A stretch of 10,236 nucleotides of DNA from contig JADQBO010000306.1 in the NCBI GenBank assembly GCA_016278585.1, positions 1-10,236 on the forward strand. Reading direction: 5' to 3'. The stretch is from Desulfosporosinus sp. (GTDB lineage Bacteria; Bacillota; Desulfitobacteriia; Desulfitobacteriales; Desulfitobacteriaceae). Below, in pieces: positions 1 to 7,688 of the stretch (position 1 is its first letter; the number at the start of each line of letters is the position of its first letter). The notes beneath the pieces are model-generated. The model was not told the origin of the DNA. It did no database searches and saw only the letters and a program-made list of their open reading frames with translations. A program made the position numbers and the translations under genes.

Positions 1-157
1 TGGTGGATATATCTTTTCAAGGTTAGGCCGAAAGCCCATTAAAGGGGATGTCGTTTATTTTGAAGGAATTCAGTTTGAAGTTATGGAGGTTAAGGGATTT
101 AGAATTACTAAGGTTAAGATTGTGCGTAGACCACTAGAAACTATCACTCAGGACTAG
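1..157 (+). CDS. CorC/HlyC-type hemolysin-family membrane protein, C-terminal end (partial)
   Basis: Only the last 51 codons are present; the frame starts at base 2 and stops with TAG at 155-157. The peptide begins GGYIFSRLGRKPIKGD, continues VVYFEGIQFEVMEVKGFRI and ends KVKIVRRPLETITQD. This is the pattern of the CorC_HlyC transporter-associated domain at the C-terminus of DUF21/CNNM plus CBS-pair proteins (TlyC, CorC, YhdP-type). In that family the domain follows two cytoplasmic CBS domains and an N-terminal membrane domain linked to magnesium or cobalt export, none of which lies in this window. The assignment rests on the characteristic G-x-I-x-x-x-L-G-x-x-P-x-x-G-D start and the VxxxxGxxFEVxxxxGxRIxKVKI core. 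The transported ion cannot be told from this piece. A hairpin terminator follows directly. Confidence 0.8.
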   Translation, partial: GGYIFSRLGRKPIKGDVVYFEGIQFEVMEVKGFRITKVKIVRRPLETITQD

Positions 158-161
158 AAAA

Positions 162-191
162 ACGATCACTAATCAGTTTGATCGTGTTTTT
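162..191 (+). terminator. Rho-independent terminator of the CorC/HlyC-type gene
   Basis: A 7-bp stem ACGATCA (162-168) / TGATCGT (179-185) with a 10-nt loop is followed by G and five Ts (187-191). It begins 5 nt after the stop codon of the upstream gene. An A-run on the left side means it could also act weakly on asnB transcripts arriving from the right. Confidence 0.65.
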
Positions 192-273
192 GGCGTGATA
201 AATCGTACCCCCTGCAGTGGCCCGCAAAAGAATTACAGACCACTTAGGGATAGGACTTGGATCAAGAGCTACT

Positions 274-2160
274 TCAACGAAATCTAACCTTGTTTTCTTG
301 TAACCAGATATTAACTTGAATTAGATACCCAAATAGCTGCGGAATGTCCATTAATTGCCCAAACCAGGGGCGACCTGAAGGGATTGTATCTGAGAGTTTC
401 ATCAAATCCTTTAGAGCTGGGAGATTTAAAAAGGGAAGAATCGGAGAAGTTCTGTCTTCGATGATTTCTTGCAGCCATGTGCGAACTGCCAATAGATAAC
501 TTGGGTGATGAGTTTTTGGATAGGGGCTTTTGCGACGCCAAAGCACATCGTCGGGTAAGACCCCGGTGAGGGCACGTCGTAGGAGTCCTTTTTCTCTATC
601 TTCCAGTGCTTTCATCTCCCAAGGAATATTCCAGGCGTATTCAACTAGACGATGATCACAGAAGGGAACACGCACCTCTAGTCCGGTAGCCATGGTCATG
701 CGATCTTTACGATCGAGTAGAGTTGGCATGAAACGGGTTAAGGTTAAATAGGTAATCTCACGGATTCGGGCTTCGCGCTGAAGATTTCCCTTGACAGTTC
801 GGCTGTCTTGGTGAACAATGGAAGAACCTGGTAAATGTGGAATTTCGGCAAGAGCTTCTTCGTACCGTACCTTTAAATAGTCATGGGGTTGGAGATAGTC
901 TATAAGGTCTGGTGATAACACTTGGAGGCGATTATCTACGTGGAGGGCCCAGGGAAAGGTTTGTGCCTCGAGTGCGTCTTGACGATGAAACCAAGGGTAT
1001 CCGCCAAATACCTCATCAGCACATTCACCGGATAATCCAACAGTAATCTTTTTCTTAATTTCGCGTGAAAAGAGTAATAATGAGGCATCCACATCCGCCA
1101 TTCCTGGAAGATCCCTAGCGATTGTTGAGTCTTTAAGTGTATGAACAAGTTCCGGGATATTAAACGTACAGTTCGTGTGTCGAGTGCCAAAGGTTTGGGA
1201 CATTCGTTGAATCCAAGGTCCGTCAGCGTCGGGTTGAAATTCATTGGGCTGAAAATACTTGCTATTCTCGTCATAATCTACAGAAAAGGTCGGCAGGGGC
1301 CCTTTTCCATTTTGGGCTAGGGTTTGGGCAGCAATCGCAGTAATTGCACTAGAGTCTAATCCACCCGAGAGTAAGGTTCCGATTGGGACGTCTGAAACCA
1401 ACTGCCGCTTTACAGTATCGAGAAATAGATCACGAATTTTAGAGGTTGTCGTTTTTAAATCATCTTCATGGACGTTATTTGGTAAGGCCCAATACCTTCG
1501 AATGTGTAGTCCATTAGCGGAATATAAAAGAACATGCCCTGGTTTTAATTCGGAGATTCCCTCGAAAACACCCACTCCAGGACTACGGGCCGGGCCGACA
1601 AGAAAGACCTCGGACAAGCCTTCTTTTTCAATAACGGAGGAAATATCGGGGTGTTTTAATAACGCTTTTAATTCAGAAGCAAAGGTTAGCGAACCCGTCT
1701 TCTCACAATAAAAGAGAGGCTTAACCCCTAAGCGATCGCGCGCCACAAACAGCTGTTGTTCTTTACTATCCCAAATTCCAAACGCAAAAATACCGTTCAA
1801 ACGCTCAACACAGGAGGGCCCCCACTCTAAGTAAGATAAAAGTACGGCTTCTGTATCTGAATGTCCTTCGAAAAAATAACCCCTGCTCATAAGTTCTTGA
1901 CGGATCTCTAAGGTGTTGTAGAGTTCGCCATTATAGATAAGGGTAAACGTATGGTCTCCACGCTGGCGATTCATAGGTTGACGGCCGCCTTGGGGATCAA
2001 CGACGACTAGACGTCTATGTCCGAAAGCAGCTCTAGGGGAAAGCCAGTATCCTTCTGCGTCTGGACCTCGGGATATAAGGGTATTTGTCATACCGATTAG
2101 AACTTCTTTTTGAAGAGTTAGATCATGTACCCAATTTACCATGCCGATTATGCCACACAT
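274..2160 (-). CDS. asnB: asparagine synthetase, glutamine-hydrolysing
   Basis: This cytoplasmic enzyme uses glutamine and ATP to convert aspartate to asparagine. The 628-residue length is normal for bacterial AsnB. The protein starts MCGIIGMVNW, so after Met removal Cys2 is the class II glutamine amidotransferase nucleophile. The glutaminase domain (about 1-210) carries HRRLVVVD, YNGELYN and SDTEAVLLSY. The synthetase domain carries the PP-loop SGGLDS at 265-270, which binds ATP pyrophosphate, and further on GLSGECADEVFGGYPWF and DRMTMATGLEVRVPFCDHRLVEYAW, all typical of this family. The start is supported by AAAGGAGG (complement of 2171-2178) 10 nt upstream. The gene is transcribed alone, divergently from the restriction-like operon. 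I see no T-box leader in the 175-bp upstream gap and no convincing -35/-10 pair. Some AsnB homologues amidate other substrates in surface-polymer pathways, but no such genes are nearby. Confidence 0.95.
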   Translation of the reverse strand: MCGIIGMVNWVHDLTLQKEVLIGMTNTLISRGPDAEGYWLSPRAAFGHRRLVVVDPQGGRQPMNRQRGDHTFTLIYNGELYNTLEIRQELMSRGYFFEGHSDTEAVLLSYLEWGPSCVERLNGIFAFGIWDSKEQQLFVARDRLGVKPLFYCEKTGSLTFASELKALLKHPDISSVIEKEGLSEVFLVGPARSPGVGVFEGISELKPGHVLLYSANGLHIRRYWALPNNVHEDDLKTTTSKIRDLFLDTVKRQLVSDVPIGTLLSGGLDSSAITAIAAQTLAQNGKGPLPTFSVDYDENSKYFQPNEFQPDADGPWIQRMSQTFGTRHTNCTFNIPELVHTLKDSTIARDLPGMADVDASLLLFSREIKKKITVGLSGECADEVFGGYPWFHRQDALEAQTFPWALHVDNRLQVLSPDLIDYLQPHDYLKVRYEEALAEIPHLPGSSIVHQDSRTVKGNLQREARIREITYLTLTRFMPTLLDRKDRMTMATGLEVRVPFCDHRLVEYAWNIPWEMKALEDREKGLLRRALTGVLPDDVLWRRKSPYPKTHHPSYLLAVRTWLQEIIEDRTSPILPFLNLPALKDLMKLSDTIPSGRPWFGQLMDIPQLFGYLIQVNIWLQENKVRFR

Positions 2161-2335
2161 TGTTTTAAATCCTCCTTTGTATGAAAAAGATAACCATTAT
2201 CAATTACTATAATACAATCTATGTTTTTCTTCGGAAAAGGGTGACAGTATTTCAGATCTCTTTAATAAGTTTTTGGGAACAGAAATAGAGTTAGTGACGA
2301 AATAATACATCTGTGTCTAAGGGAAGGGGATTGTT

Positions 2336-3529
2336 ATGGGAAACATTCGCTATGACCCTGAACGGATTTTAAATGGATTCACAGAAGATGGCCTGAAAGA
2401 CATAGCAAAGAGGTTAAAACGAAGAGTAAGAAGTATCAAGAATGATATTATTCTTGATATAATATCTCCTCCCAAAGGAAAACCAGCAGATTGGGGTAAG
2501 GTTTGGCAAGAAATTAACCGGAATTTACGAAAAGAATTAGAATCCTTTTCTCAAGAGGAGTTTGAGATTTTTTCTCTGAGTGATACCCCTCTAGAAGATC
2601 AATTTAAAATTAGTTATATGTTGACTTTGAGTTCAAACCCTGAGGTTAAGGCAAAAGGGGAACTATTATACAGTCAGGCCCAGCAAAGCGAGTGCAGAGG
2701 ACAACACCCCCTTGTCGAAGCTGGATCACGCGCAGATAAAGTAATAGAGAAAGCTGAAAAAGTAAAGAGAGATGATAAAGATGAACAAGATGGACAAGAC
2801 GAGCAAGATGAACACAAAGACGATGAAAAAGCTTTAGAGGTGCTTGCAGTGATTACAGCGGATATAGAGACCAGAGTTTCTAAGGAACAGACTCAAACAA
2901 GAGATAATAAAGAACCGATCACAATATCCTCGTTGGTAAAGGAAAGACAGGAAAGACAGGAAACACAGGGAAATGGGGAAACTAGGGAACTCCAAAAGAG
3001 GATAAAAACTCTTGAAAAAAGGTTGAGAACAACCAATTCTGAGGGACAGAGAACTAAGGGTCAATTAGAGAAACTAAAAAATGATTGGATAGCTTTAAAA
3101 GCTCAATGGCTTAAGGACCAAGAAGTGATTGAAAAATATCGTAATAGAGTAAGAGAACTAGAGGTTGAACGGCTAGAGAAAAACAAAGAAATAGAAATAC
3201 TTAAAAAGAAATTAAAGAAAAAATCACATAAGGATAATTTACCCGCTATCAAGGTAGAACATAGGGGCGATATCGACTTTGCTGCATATCAAGGTAGGAA
3301 AGCGTTGATTTTTGCGGAACATGATAATGACATAGACATTAGGCTCAAGGCCTTAGGCGTTATTCCAATTTGGGCTATGGATATTGATTGGAATCGTCCG
3401 CGCCGAAGAATGTCCACATGCCAAATAATCCTATATAAAATGGATAATGAAAAGCTTAATAAACTTGATGAGATTCGTGATATTGCTAGGTACCTAAATA
3501 TTCCTTGCAATGAACTCTTGGATGTATAA
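2336..3529 (+). CDS. coiled-coil protein with possible DUF2325-like C-terminal domain; first gene of McrBC-like operon
   Basis: I do not recognise this 397-residue protein as a named family. Four regions are visible. Residues 1-115 are a mostly helical, basic-then-acidic domain without known motifs. Residues about 120-170 are highly charged low complexity rich in D, E, K and Q. Residues about 195-300 form a long predicted coiled coil with heptad-like L/I spacing (LQKRIKTLEKRLR, RNRVRELEVERLEKNKEIEI). Residues about 305-397 form a compact alpha/beta domain, GRKALIFAEHDNDID to IARYLNIPCNELLDV. The strand-helix order and the closing 'KLDEIRDIARYLNIP' helix recall DUF2325, but the family's usual glycine-rich first strand is not clear, so this is inference. 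AAGGGG lies just before the start. The next gene begins 16 nt after the stop, so the product probably works with the NTPase/nuclease pair as scaffold, sensor or oligomerisation partner. The gene is visibly A-rich compared with asnB. Confidence 0.75.
   Translation: MGNIRYDPERILNGFTEDGLKDIAKRLKRRVRSIKNDIILDIISPPKGKPADWGKVWQEINRNLRKELESFSQEEFEIFSLSDTPLEDQFKISYMLTLSSNPEVKAKGELLYSQAQQSECRGQHPLVEAGSRADKVIEKAEKVKRDDKDEQDGQDEQDEHKDDEKALEVLAVITADIETRVSKEQTQTRDNKEPITISSLVKERQERQETQGNGETRELQKRIKTLEKRLRTTNSEGQRTKGQLEKLKNDWIALKAQWLKDQEVIEKYRNRVRELEVERLEKNKEIEILKKKLKKKSHKDNLPAIKVEHRGDIDFAAYQGRKALIFAEHDNDIDIRLKALGVIPIWAMDIDWNRPRRRMSTCQIILYKMDNEKLNKLDEIRDIARYLNIPCNELLDV
2941..2967 (+). repeat. in-frame 9-nt tandem repeat within the coiled-coil gene
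   Basis: GGAAAGACA occurs twice exactly and a third time as GGAAACACA, encoding ERQ-ERQ-ETQ across codon boundaries just before the coiled coil. Because the unit is a multiple of three, expansion or loss would change the linker length without breaking the frame. Confidence 0.7.
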
Positions 3530-3530
3530 T

Positions 3531-3536
3531 AGGAGG
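3531..3536 (+). promoter_or_regulatory. ribosome binding site fixing the start of the McrB-like gene
   Basis: AGGAGG is placed 9 nt before ATG at 3546. An in-frame ATG at 3510 lies inside the previous gene and has no such site, so 3546 is preferred. The protein then starts MIRDSRIWNS. Confidence 0.8.
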
Positions 3537-3545
3537 CCTGGTTTC

Positions 3546-5624
3546 ATGATACGAGACAGTAGGATTTGGAATTCGATTATTATAGGCAAGCCAGTTATAG
3601 AGAGTATTGATGTAGACATAAACTCCCAGTCCTTGCGCATGCAGGTAGACATGATTTCAATATTACCAGATAGTTTACACAAGGCATTAGATGGTAGACG
3701 CCAAATTACCATTTGGGGTAAAGATTTAATGCTGGCAGGATTTCCGGATGAGCTCGTGACGACCACTCATTTTCGACAGTATGAAATTAACGAGGGCAGA
3801 AAAGTAAGAGCTAAAGAATTTTTCAGAACACAACTGCTTTCTTTCACGGTAGAAGCGGTTAAGAAAGATACTCAGAGGGTGTACTTTAATGGGAAAAATG
3901 TGGCTTTTCACGATACCCCGATTTTGTTTAATCCCTTGACCTCACAATTTACGCCCGTACCGATAATTGCTAAAGATGTTCCAGCCGAGCGTGTTTTAAG
4001 GACCCTTTACGAAAAGCACCCCTCCATTGATTTTATTTCTTATCAATACCCAGAGGATCCCCCCTTAATCATTGGGTATCAGAAACACTTTTTCGGATGT
4101 AAGTCTGGCTGGCTGGGGGAACTCAAGCAACACTGGCGTATTTATTGTCCGGAAGGAGAAGAAGTGACTTGTATCCCAGCAGAAATACCGGAAAGTCAAG
4201 TTCTAAGGCGTGGCACCCTAGCGTTCTTACTCGATGAGGATTTAAATGAAATCAGCAACCATTTATTGTTTGGCAAGCCCTTTCCAATTAACGAATTTTT
4301 GAAACACTTCAGTTCGTCCTCTCAGGCAATCCCAAGCCCATTAGAACCTTCACCTCGACGAAAGTCTGAACCTAAGGCTAATACAGTAGGGCTATCTTCC
4401 TCAATGGAGGAGGGAGGAACTAAGTTTTCTAAAGAGCGAGAAAATGAGATGCAAGAAGTCGTAGATAACGGAGAGCAAACGTTTATCCATGATTTGAACC
4501 GGGTGGCGCTGTCTAATCAGCTGGTGTACGATATGGAGGATCTTGTGAATTTCCACATTGCGGTCAAAACGGGTGCCTTAGTCGTTTTAGCAGGAATGTC
4601 TGGGGTTGGGAAATCTCAGCTTGTCATAAATTATGCCCGGGCGTTAGGGCTCTCTGGAGTGGATGAAGTGGGTGAAGAACGTAAACAGTTCTTATTCATC
4701 CCGGTTCGGCCAAACTGGAATGATGATGCCGACTTAATAGGCTTTTATGACGCAATTCATAAGATTTATAGACCTGCTGAAAATGGACTTGTGGATTTGC
4801 TGATCGAAGCGTCGAAAGAAGATAATAAAGATAAACTCTATCTAATTTGTTTCGATGAAATGAATCTAGCACGGGTCGAACATTACTTTAGTCAATTTCT
4901 AAGCATTTTGGAGCTTTCAGATGATCGATATTTAACGTTATACAGTGAAAAACTAGCCCCCGAGGTGTATAACCGACAGGAATATTCCCCGCGAGTTCCG
5001 ATTGGAAACAATGTATTTTTTGTAGGTACGGTCAATATCGATGAATCTTCGTTTCAATTTAGTGATAAGGTGCTTGATCGAGCGAATGTCATTAGACTGA
5101 AAATCTATGAGTCCTTACGTGCTTGGAAATCGAAATTTGAAGAGAAATCTGTAGGAAAAACCTCTGAGGAACGGGCGCGACTCTCGCCAGTCCCTGGCAA
5201 TGTCTTCTCCTCCTGGTGTAATAATTCACCCACTGAGATCGGATTGACGGATCAAGAAATCGACTTCTTGGACGAATTAAACTTAGCTTTACGAAAGATT
5301 GATAAGGACCGGGTTATTGGTTACCGAATTATACGCCAAATAGGGTCCTATCTAAAGAACATTCCTTCCAGTATAGAGGGACAAGGACTCCTCAATAGAG
5401 GTAAGGCCTTTGATCTTCAATTGGTGCAACGAATTATGACTAAGTTTAAAGGACCGGAGTCCGATTTGGGATTGCTCTTCGGCAAGTATTCGGAATATGA
5501 GCAGGCAACTAGTCAATTGATCAAGTTATTTGAAAAGTATCCCGAAGTTTCCACCTTCAACTATTCACGTGATATATGCCATAAAAAAGCAAAGGAACTC
5601 TTAGACCATGGCTATGCATCTTGA
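3546..5624 (+). CDS. McrB-like AAA+ NTPase of a type IV restriction-like system
   Basis: 692 residues from the ATG at 3546. The C-terminal half is an AAA+ domain of the McrB branch. It has Walker A GMSGVGKS (350-357), Walker B LICFDEMNLARVEHYF (D437, E438), and GTVNIDESS, with N497 at the position of the McrB signature NTxD. FSDKVLDRANVIRL follows, where canonical McrB has its arginine-rich sensor segment. McrB NTPases form hexamers that drive a McrC nuclease along nucleic acid. A helical C-terminal region (about 560-692) completes the module. Residues 1 to about 270 show no EVE, SRA, YTH or other reader domain that I recognise; this region is the likely target-sensing part. A Ser/Pro/Glu-rich stretch (about 270-320) looks like a flexible linker. 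Its last 17 nt overlap the nuclease gene, suggesting translational coupling. The signature reads NIDE rather than NTAD, so GTP versus ATP preference is uncertain. Confidence 0.88.
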   Translation: MIRDSRIWNSIIIGKPVIESIDVDINSQSLRMQVDMISILPDSLHKALDGRRQITIWGKDLMLAGFPDELVTTTHFRQYEINEGRKVRAKEFFRTQLLSFTVEAVKKDTQRVYFNGKNVAFHDTPILFNPLTSQFTPVPIIAKDVPAERVLRTLYEKHPSIDFISYQYPEDPPLIIGYQKHFFGCKSGWLGELKQHWRIYCPEGEEVTCIPAEIPESQVLRRGTLAFLLDEDLNEISNHLLFGKPFPINEFLKHFSSSSQAIPSPLEPSPRRKSEPKANTVGLSSSMEEGGTKFSKERENEMQEVVDNGEQTFIHDLNRVALSNQLVYDMEDLVNFHIAVKTGALVVLAGMSGVGKSQLVINYARALGLSGVDEVGEERKQFLFIPVRPNWNDDADLIGFYDAIHKIYRPAENGLVDLLIEASKEDNKDKLYLICFDEMNLARVEHYFSQFLSILELSDDRYLTLYSEKLAPEVYNRQEYSPRVPIGNNVFFVGTVNIDESSFQFSDKVLDRANVIRLKIYESLRAWKSKFEEKSVGKTSEERARLSPVPGNVFSSWCNNSPTEIGLTDQEIDFLDELNLALRKIDKDRVIGYRIIRQIGSYLKNIPSSIEGQGLLNRGKAFDLQLVQRIMTKFKGPESDLGLLFGKYSEYEQATSQLIKLFEKYPEVSTFNYSRDICHKKAKELLDHGYAS

Positions 5625-7380
5625 AGACGAAGGGATTCAGATTGTTTTTTACATAGGGAGACAAGAGATCCCTCGTTTGGTTACTCAGCACAGCGTAATT
5701 GAAGTTTTTGAGCGAGAAAACTTATACGTTTCATATACCTCAAAGCAAGAAAATGCATACCTCTATATTGACGGGTTAGACGGCTATGACTCATCAATCC
5801 TTCATCTCGATGAAGAAGGGATTCCTTGTTTAAGATCAGGATCCCAACGTTTTCCTCTCTATTGTGATGTCACTGAAGATTATCCCCTGATTCCAGGGGA
5901 TTATATGGTGTTTGTAAAAAGCAAAGGAGAAGTCTCTTATTCTCTAGAAGCTACCCTTCGGATTAGACCAAATAACATCACAGAAGACCAACTTGACGTG
6001 ATGCGCAAAGAGCTTAACGATATGGTACAGGGCCTAGCCTACGATCAGATGCATATAAGTCATGGGATCAAACTCTGTGGCGGAGAAAAGGGTATACTCC
6101 CCTCCATCGTGTTGGCGAAATATATGATATTAAAGTATGTGGTTAAGGAACTGGGGGTAACTCTTGAAGATTTGGTGCGTCGCCCGGATCAGTATCTGGA
6201 GCGAACCTATCGAGAAGTAAAGTCCAGCTTAAACTGCAAACAAGATGGTAAATCCTATCGTTGGTTGTTATCGGTTCAAGGGCAACGAGCTAATATCACT
6301 GCTAAGAGTGTTTTTTTACCCGATGTTATCCTTGGGGTTATTGACCACCTTACTTATAATACGCCTGAGAATCGAATGGTTCTAGGATTCCTTCAGTATC
6401 TTTCGTCTCAACTGGAATTTGTGTTACGATCAATAAGAAGTACGATTATTGAAGAACATCGGGCGATCGAAACGAGAGCTCCTTATGCTGAGCTTCAAAA
6501 ATCGACAAGTCACGAAATACGGGCCCTAAAAACCAAAATTGAACATCTGGAATCCATGGAACGGGATATGAAAAAGGGGATTTTTGACGTACGAAAGTTT
6601 ATAGACCACCATGTGTTTAGAGGACTCAAACCGTTAAAGAATTCAAAACACTTTTCGCTAAAGATTCAACGAGATTGGCGGTACAAGAAAGTATTCTCAT
6701 GGTGGAAACAGCTAAGAACACAGGATTTTGAAATTCCTCATTGTCATGATTTTAAGGTGCAATGGAAGCGGACTGATGTGTTATATGAATACTGGTGCTA
6801 TATAAAAACAATTATTGCGTTAGAACAGCTAGGTTTTACTCCGGTTTCCGGTTGGATTTACGATGAATCTCACGGGACAAGTCAAGAACTAGTGTTTCCA
6901 GTCCTTCAGGACGATACATTAGTAGAAATGGTGAAGGGCACATTTCGACTCACAGTGTCTTTTAATGAAAAAATGGCTCGTGCAAAACGCAGTGCCTTAC
7001 GGGTTAATCGTATTCTTTTTATGGAAGGAACGAATTATAAGCCGGATATTCGAATTGACGTATATGCGAGGGATGTGTATAACGGATCCATAATCGTCGA
7101 TGCAAAATATCGTAAGAGGTTAAATATCTGGAATAGTGACAGGATGGATGATGAAACCCGTCCGAAAAACATGAACACCTTGCAAAACTATTCAAACTCC
7201 TTAAAATATGTAGGGGATCCAGCAGGGATGTCTAAGGCGATCAGAGTAATTGCACTTCATCCAAGTTTTGGACCTGAGGTAGAAGACATGGAAGATACCA
7301 ACGTAAGTCTAATACAGTTACGCCCCAAAGAACGCATTACTCATTATTCGAATTGCCTCGAGCAGTTAATCTTTAGTTAG
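5608..7380 (+). CDS. McrC-like DUF2357 / PD-(D/E)xK nuclease
   Basis: 590 residues, predicted nuclease partner of the McrB-like NTPase. The N-terminal part (about 1-125) is beta-rich. It is followed by a DUF2357-type region including RPNNITEDQLDVMRKELND and YNTPENRMVLGFLQYLSSQLE. A predicted coiled coil lies at about 296-330. The C-terminal part is a restriction-endonuclease fold (PDDEXK_7 type): E394 in VLYEYWCYIK, P479-D480 in NYKPDIRIDVY and D498-A-K500 in IIVDAKYRK give a complete E...PD-x17-DxK active site, so it should be catalytically competent. In McrC relatives this subunit docks on the NTPase hexamer and cuts the target. The start at 5608 has AAGGA 11 nt upstream; ATG at 5614 is an alternative. 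The gene overlaps the upstream one by 17 nt and is the last of the operon. No obvious terminator follows, only repeat-like sequence. Confidence 0.87.
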   Translation: MAMHLEDEGIQIVFYIGRQEIPRLVTQHSVIEVFERENLYVSYTSKQENAYLYIDGLDGYDSSILHLDEEGIPCLRSGSQRFPLYCDVTEDYPLIPGDYMVFVKSKGEVSYSLEATLRIRPNNITEDQLDVMRKELNDMVQGLAYDQMHISHGIKLCGGEKGILPSIVLAKYMILKYVVKELGVTLEDLVRRPDQYLERTYREVKSSLNCKQDGKSYRWLLSVQGQRANITAKSVFLPDVILGVIDHLTYNTPENRMVLGFLQYLSSQLEFVLRSIRSTIIEEHRAIETRAPYAELQKSTSHEIRALKTKIEHLESMERDMKKGIFDVRKFIDHHVFRGLKPLKNSKHFSLKIQRDWRYKKVFSWWKQLRTQDFEIPHCHDFKVQWKRTDVLYEYWCYIKTIIALEQLGFTPVSGWIYDESHGTSQELVFPVLQDDTLVEMVKGTFRLTVSFNEKMARAKRSALRVNRILFMEGTNYKPDIRIDVYARDVYNGSIIVDAKYRKRLNIWNSDRMDDETRPKNMNTLQNYSNSLKYVGDPAGMSKAIRVIALHPSFGPEVEDMEDTNVSLIQLRPKERITHYSNCLEQLIFS

Positions 7381-7381
7381 C

Positions 7382-7456
7382 GAAACAGGGGGACAGGTTA
7401 ACTGTTTTGTTTTTAAGAAACAGGGGTAATAGGGAAAACAAGGGAGTAGGTTAACT
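7382..7456 (+). repeat. two degenerate copies of the GGGACAGGT repeat family
   Basis: GAAACAGGGG occurs at 7382-7391 and 7417-7426, and AGGTTAACT at 7395-7403 and 7448-7456. The same two words thus appear twice in the same order, with extra sequence inside the second copy. The first copy, AAACAGGGGGACAGGT, matches AAACAGAGGGACAGGT of the intact hairpin at 9438-9505 with one difference. This looks like decayed or half copies of that repeat, placed just after the nuclease stop codon. Confidence 0.6.
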
Positions 7457-7503
7457 TCTTATTTCTCATAAGTATAGTGTAATAAAAAAAGTAAAGAGTA
7501 AAG

Positions 7504-7558
7504 CAATAGCAATAACAAATAATCCTCTCTCATTTGTGGAACGGAATATTTGCTATTG
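7504..7558. repeat. nested inverted repeat in the leader region of the histidine-rich gene
   Basis: The outer arms CAATAGCAA (7504-7512) and TTGCTATTG (7550-7558) are perfect complements. The inner arms ACAAAT (7515-7520) and ATTTGT (7532-7537) enclose an 11-nt pyrimidine-rich loop. No T-run follows, so it is not an obvious terminator. It could be an RNA structure or a remnant palindrome. Confidence 0.4.
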
Positions 7559-7688
7559 AATCTTCAGGGTTTCGAAAACCACCCTTTCACCCCTGATAGT
7601 AAGGTTTGAGGAATACATCATGTATTATTAAACAAACTAAACAATAGTTTACGTTCATAAAGATTTTAATAAAAATGGAGGGGTAGTT

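Larger units (their letters stand above)
7381..7688. other. 308-bp non-coding stretch with degenerate repeats and inverted repeats
   Basis: No gene is visible here. From left to right it holds GGGACAGGT-family repeat fragments (7382-7456), a weak promoter candidate TTAACT-16-TATAGT (7451-7478), and a nested inverted repeat (7504-7558). A second small stem follows, TCAGGG/CCCTGA (7564-7569/7591-7596), with an internal GGTTT/AAACC hairpin, and then a 15-bp dyad AATACA-TCA-TGTATT (7612-7626). If the weak promoter is real, the histidine-rich gene would have a structured leader of about 200 nt, but nothing matches a riboswitch class I know. Confidence 0.5.

Noticed and set aside
311..1711. Open frames in the other frames and strand within asnB
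   Set aside because: They overlap a fully convincing asparagine synthetase, lack ribosome binding sites and show no protein-like composition.
2225..2238. TTTTC-TTCG-GAAAA hairpin between the divergent genes
   Set aside because: The stem is only 5 bp and A/T-rich with no T-run, so it is not good evidence of a terminator or regulatory element.
2161..2335. T-box or other amino-acid riboswitch ahead of asnB
   Set aside because: The gap is only 175 bp, and no AGGGTGG-type T-box core or terminator/antiterminator pair is visible.
3510..3545. Upstream ATG start for the McrB-like NTPase
   Set aside because: It lies within the preceding gene without a ribosome binding site, while AGGAGG is ideally placed for ATG at 3546.
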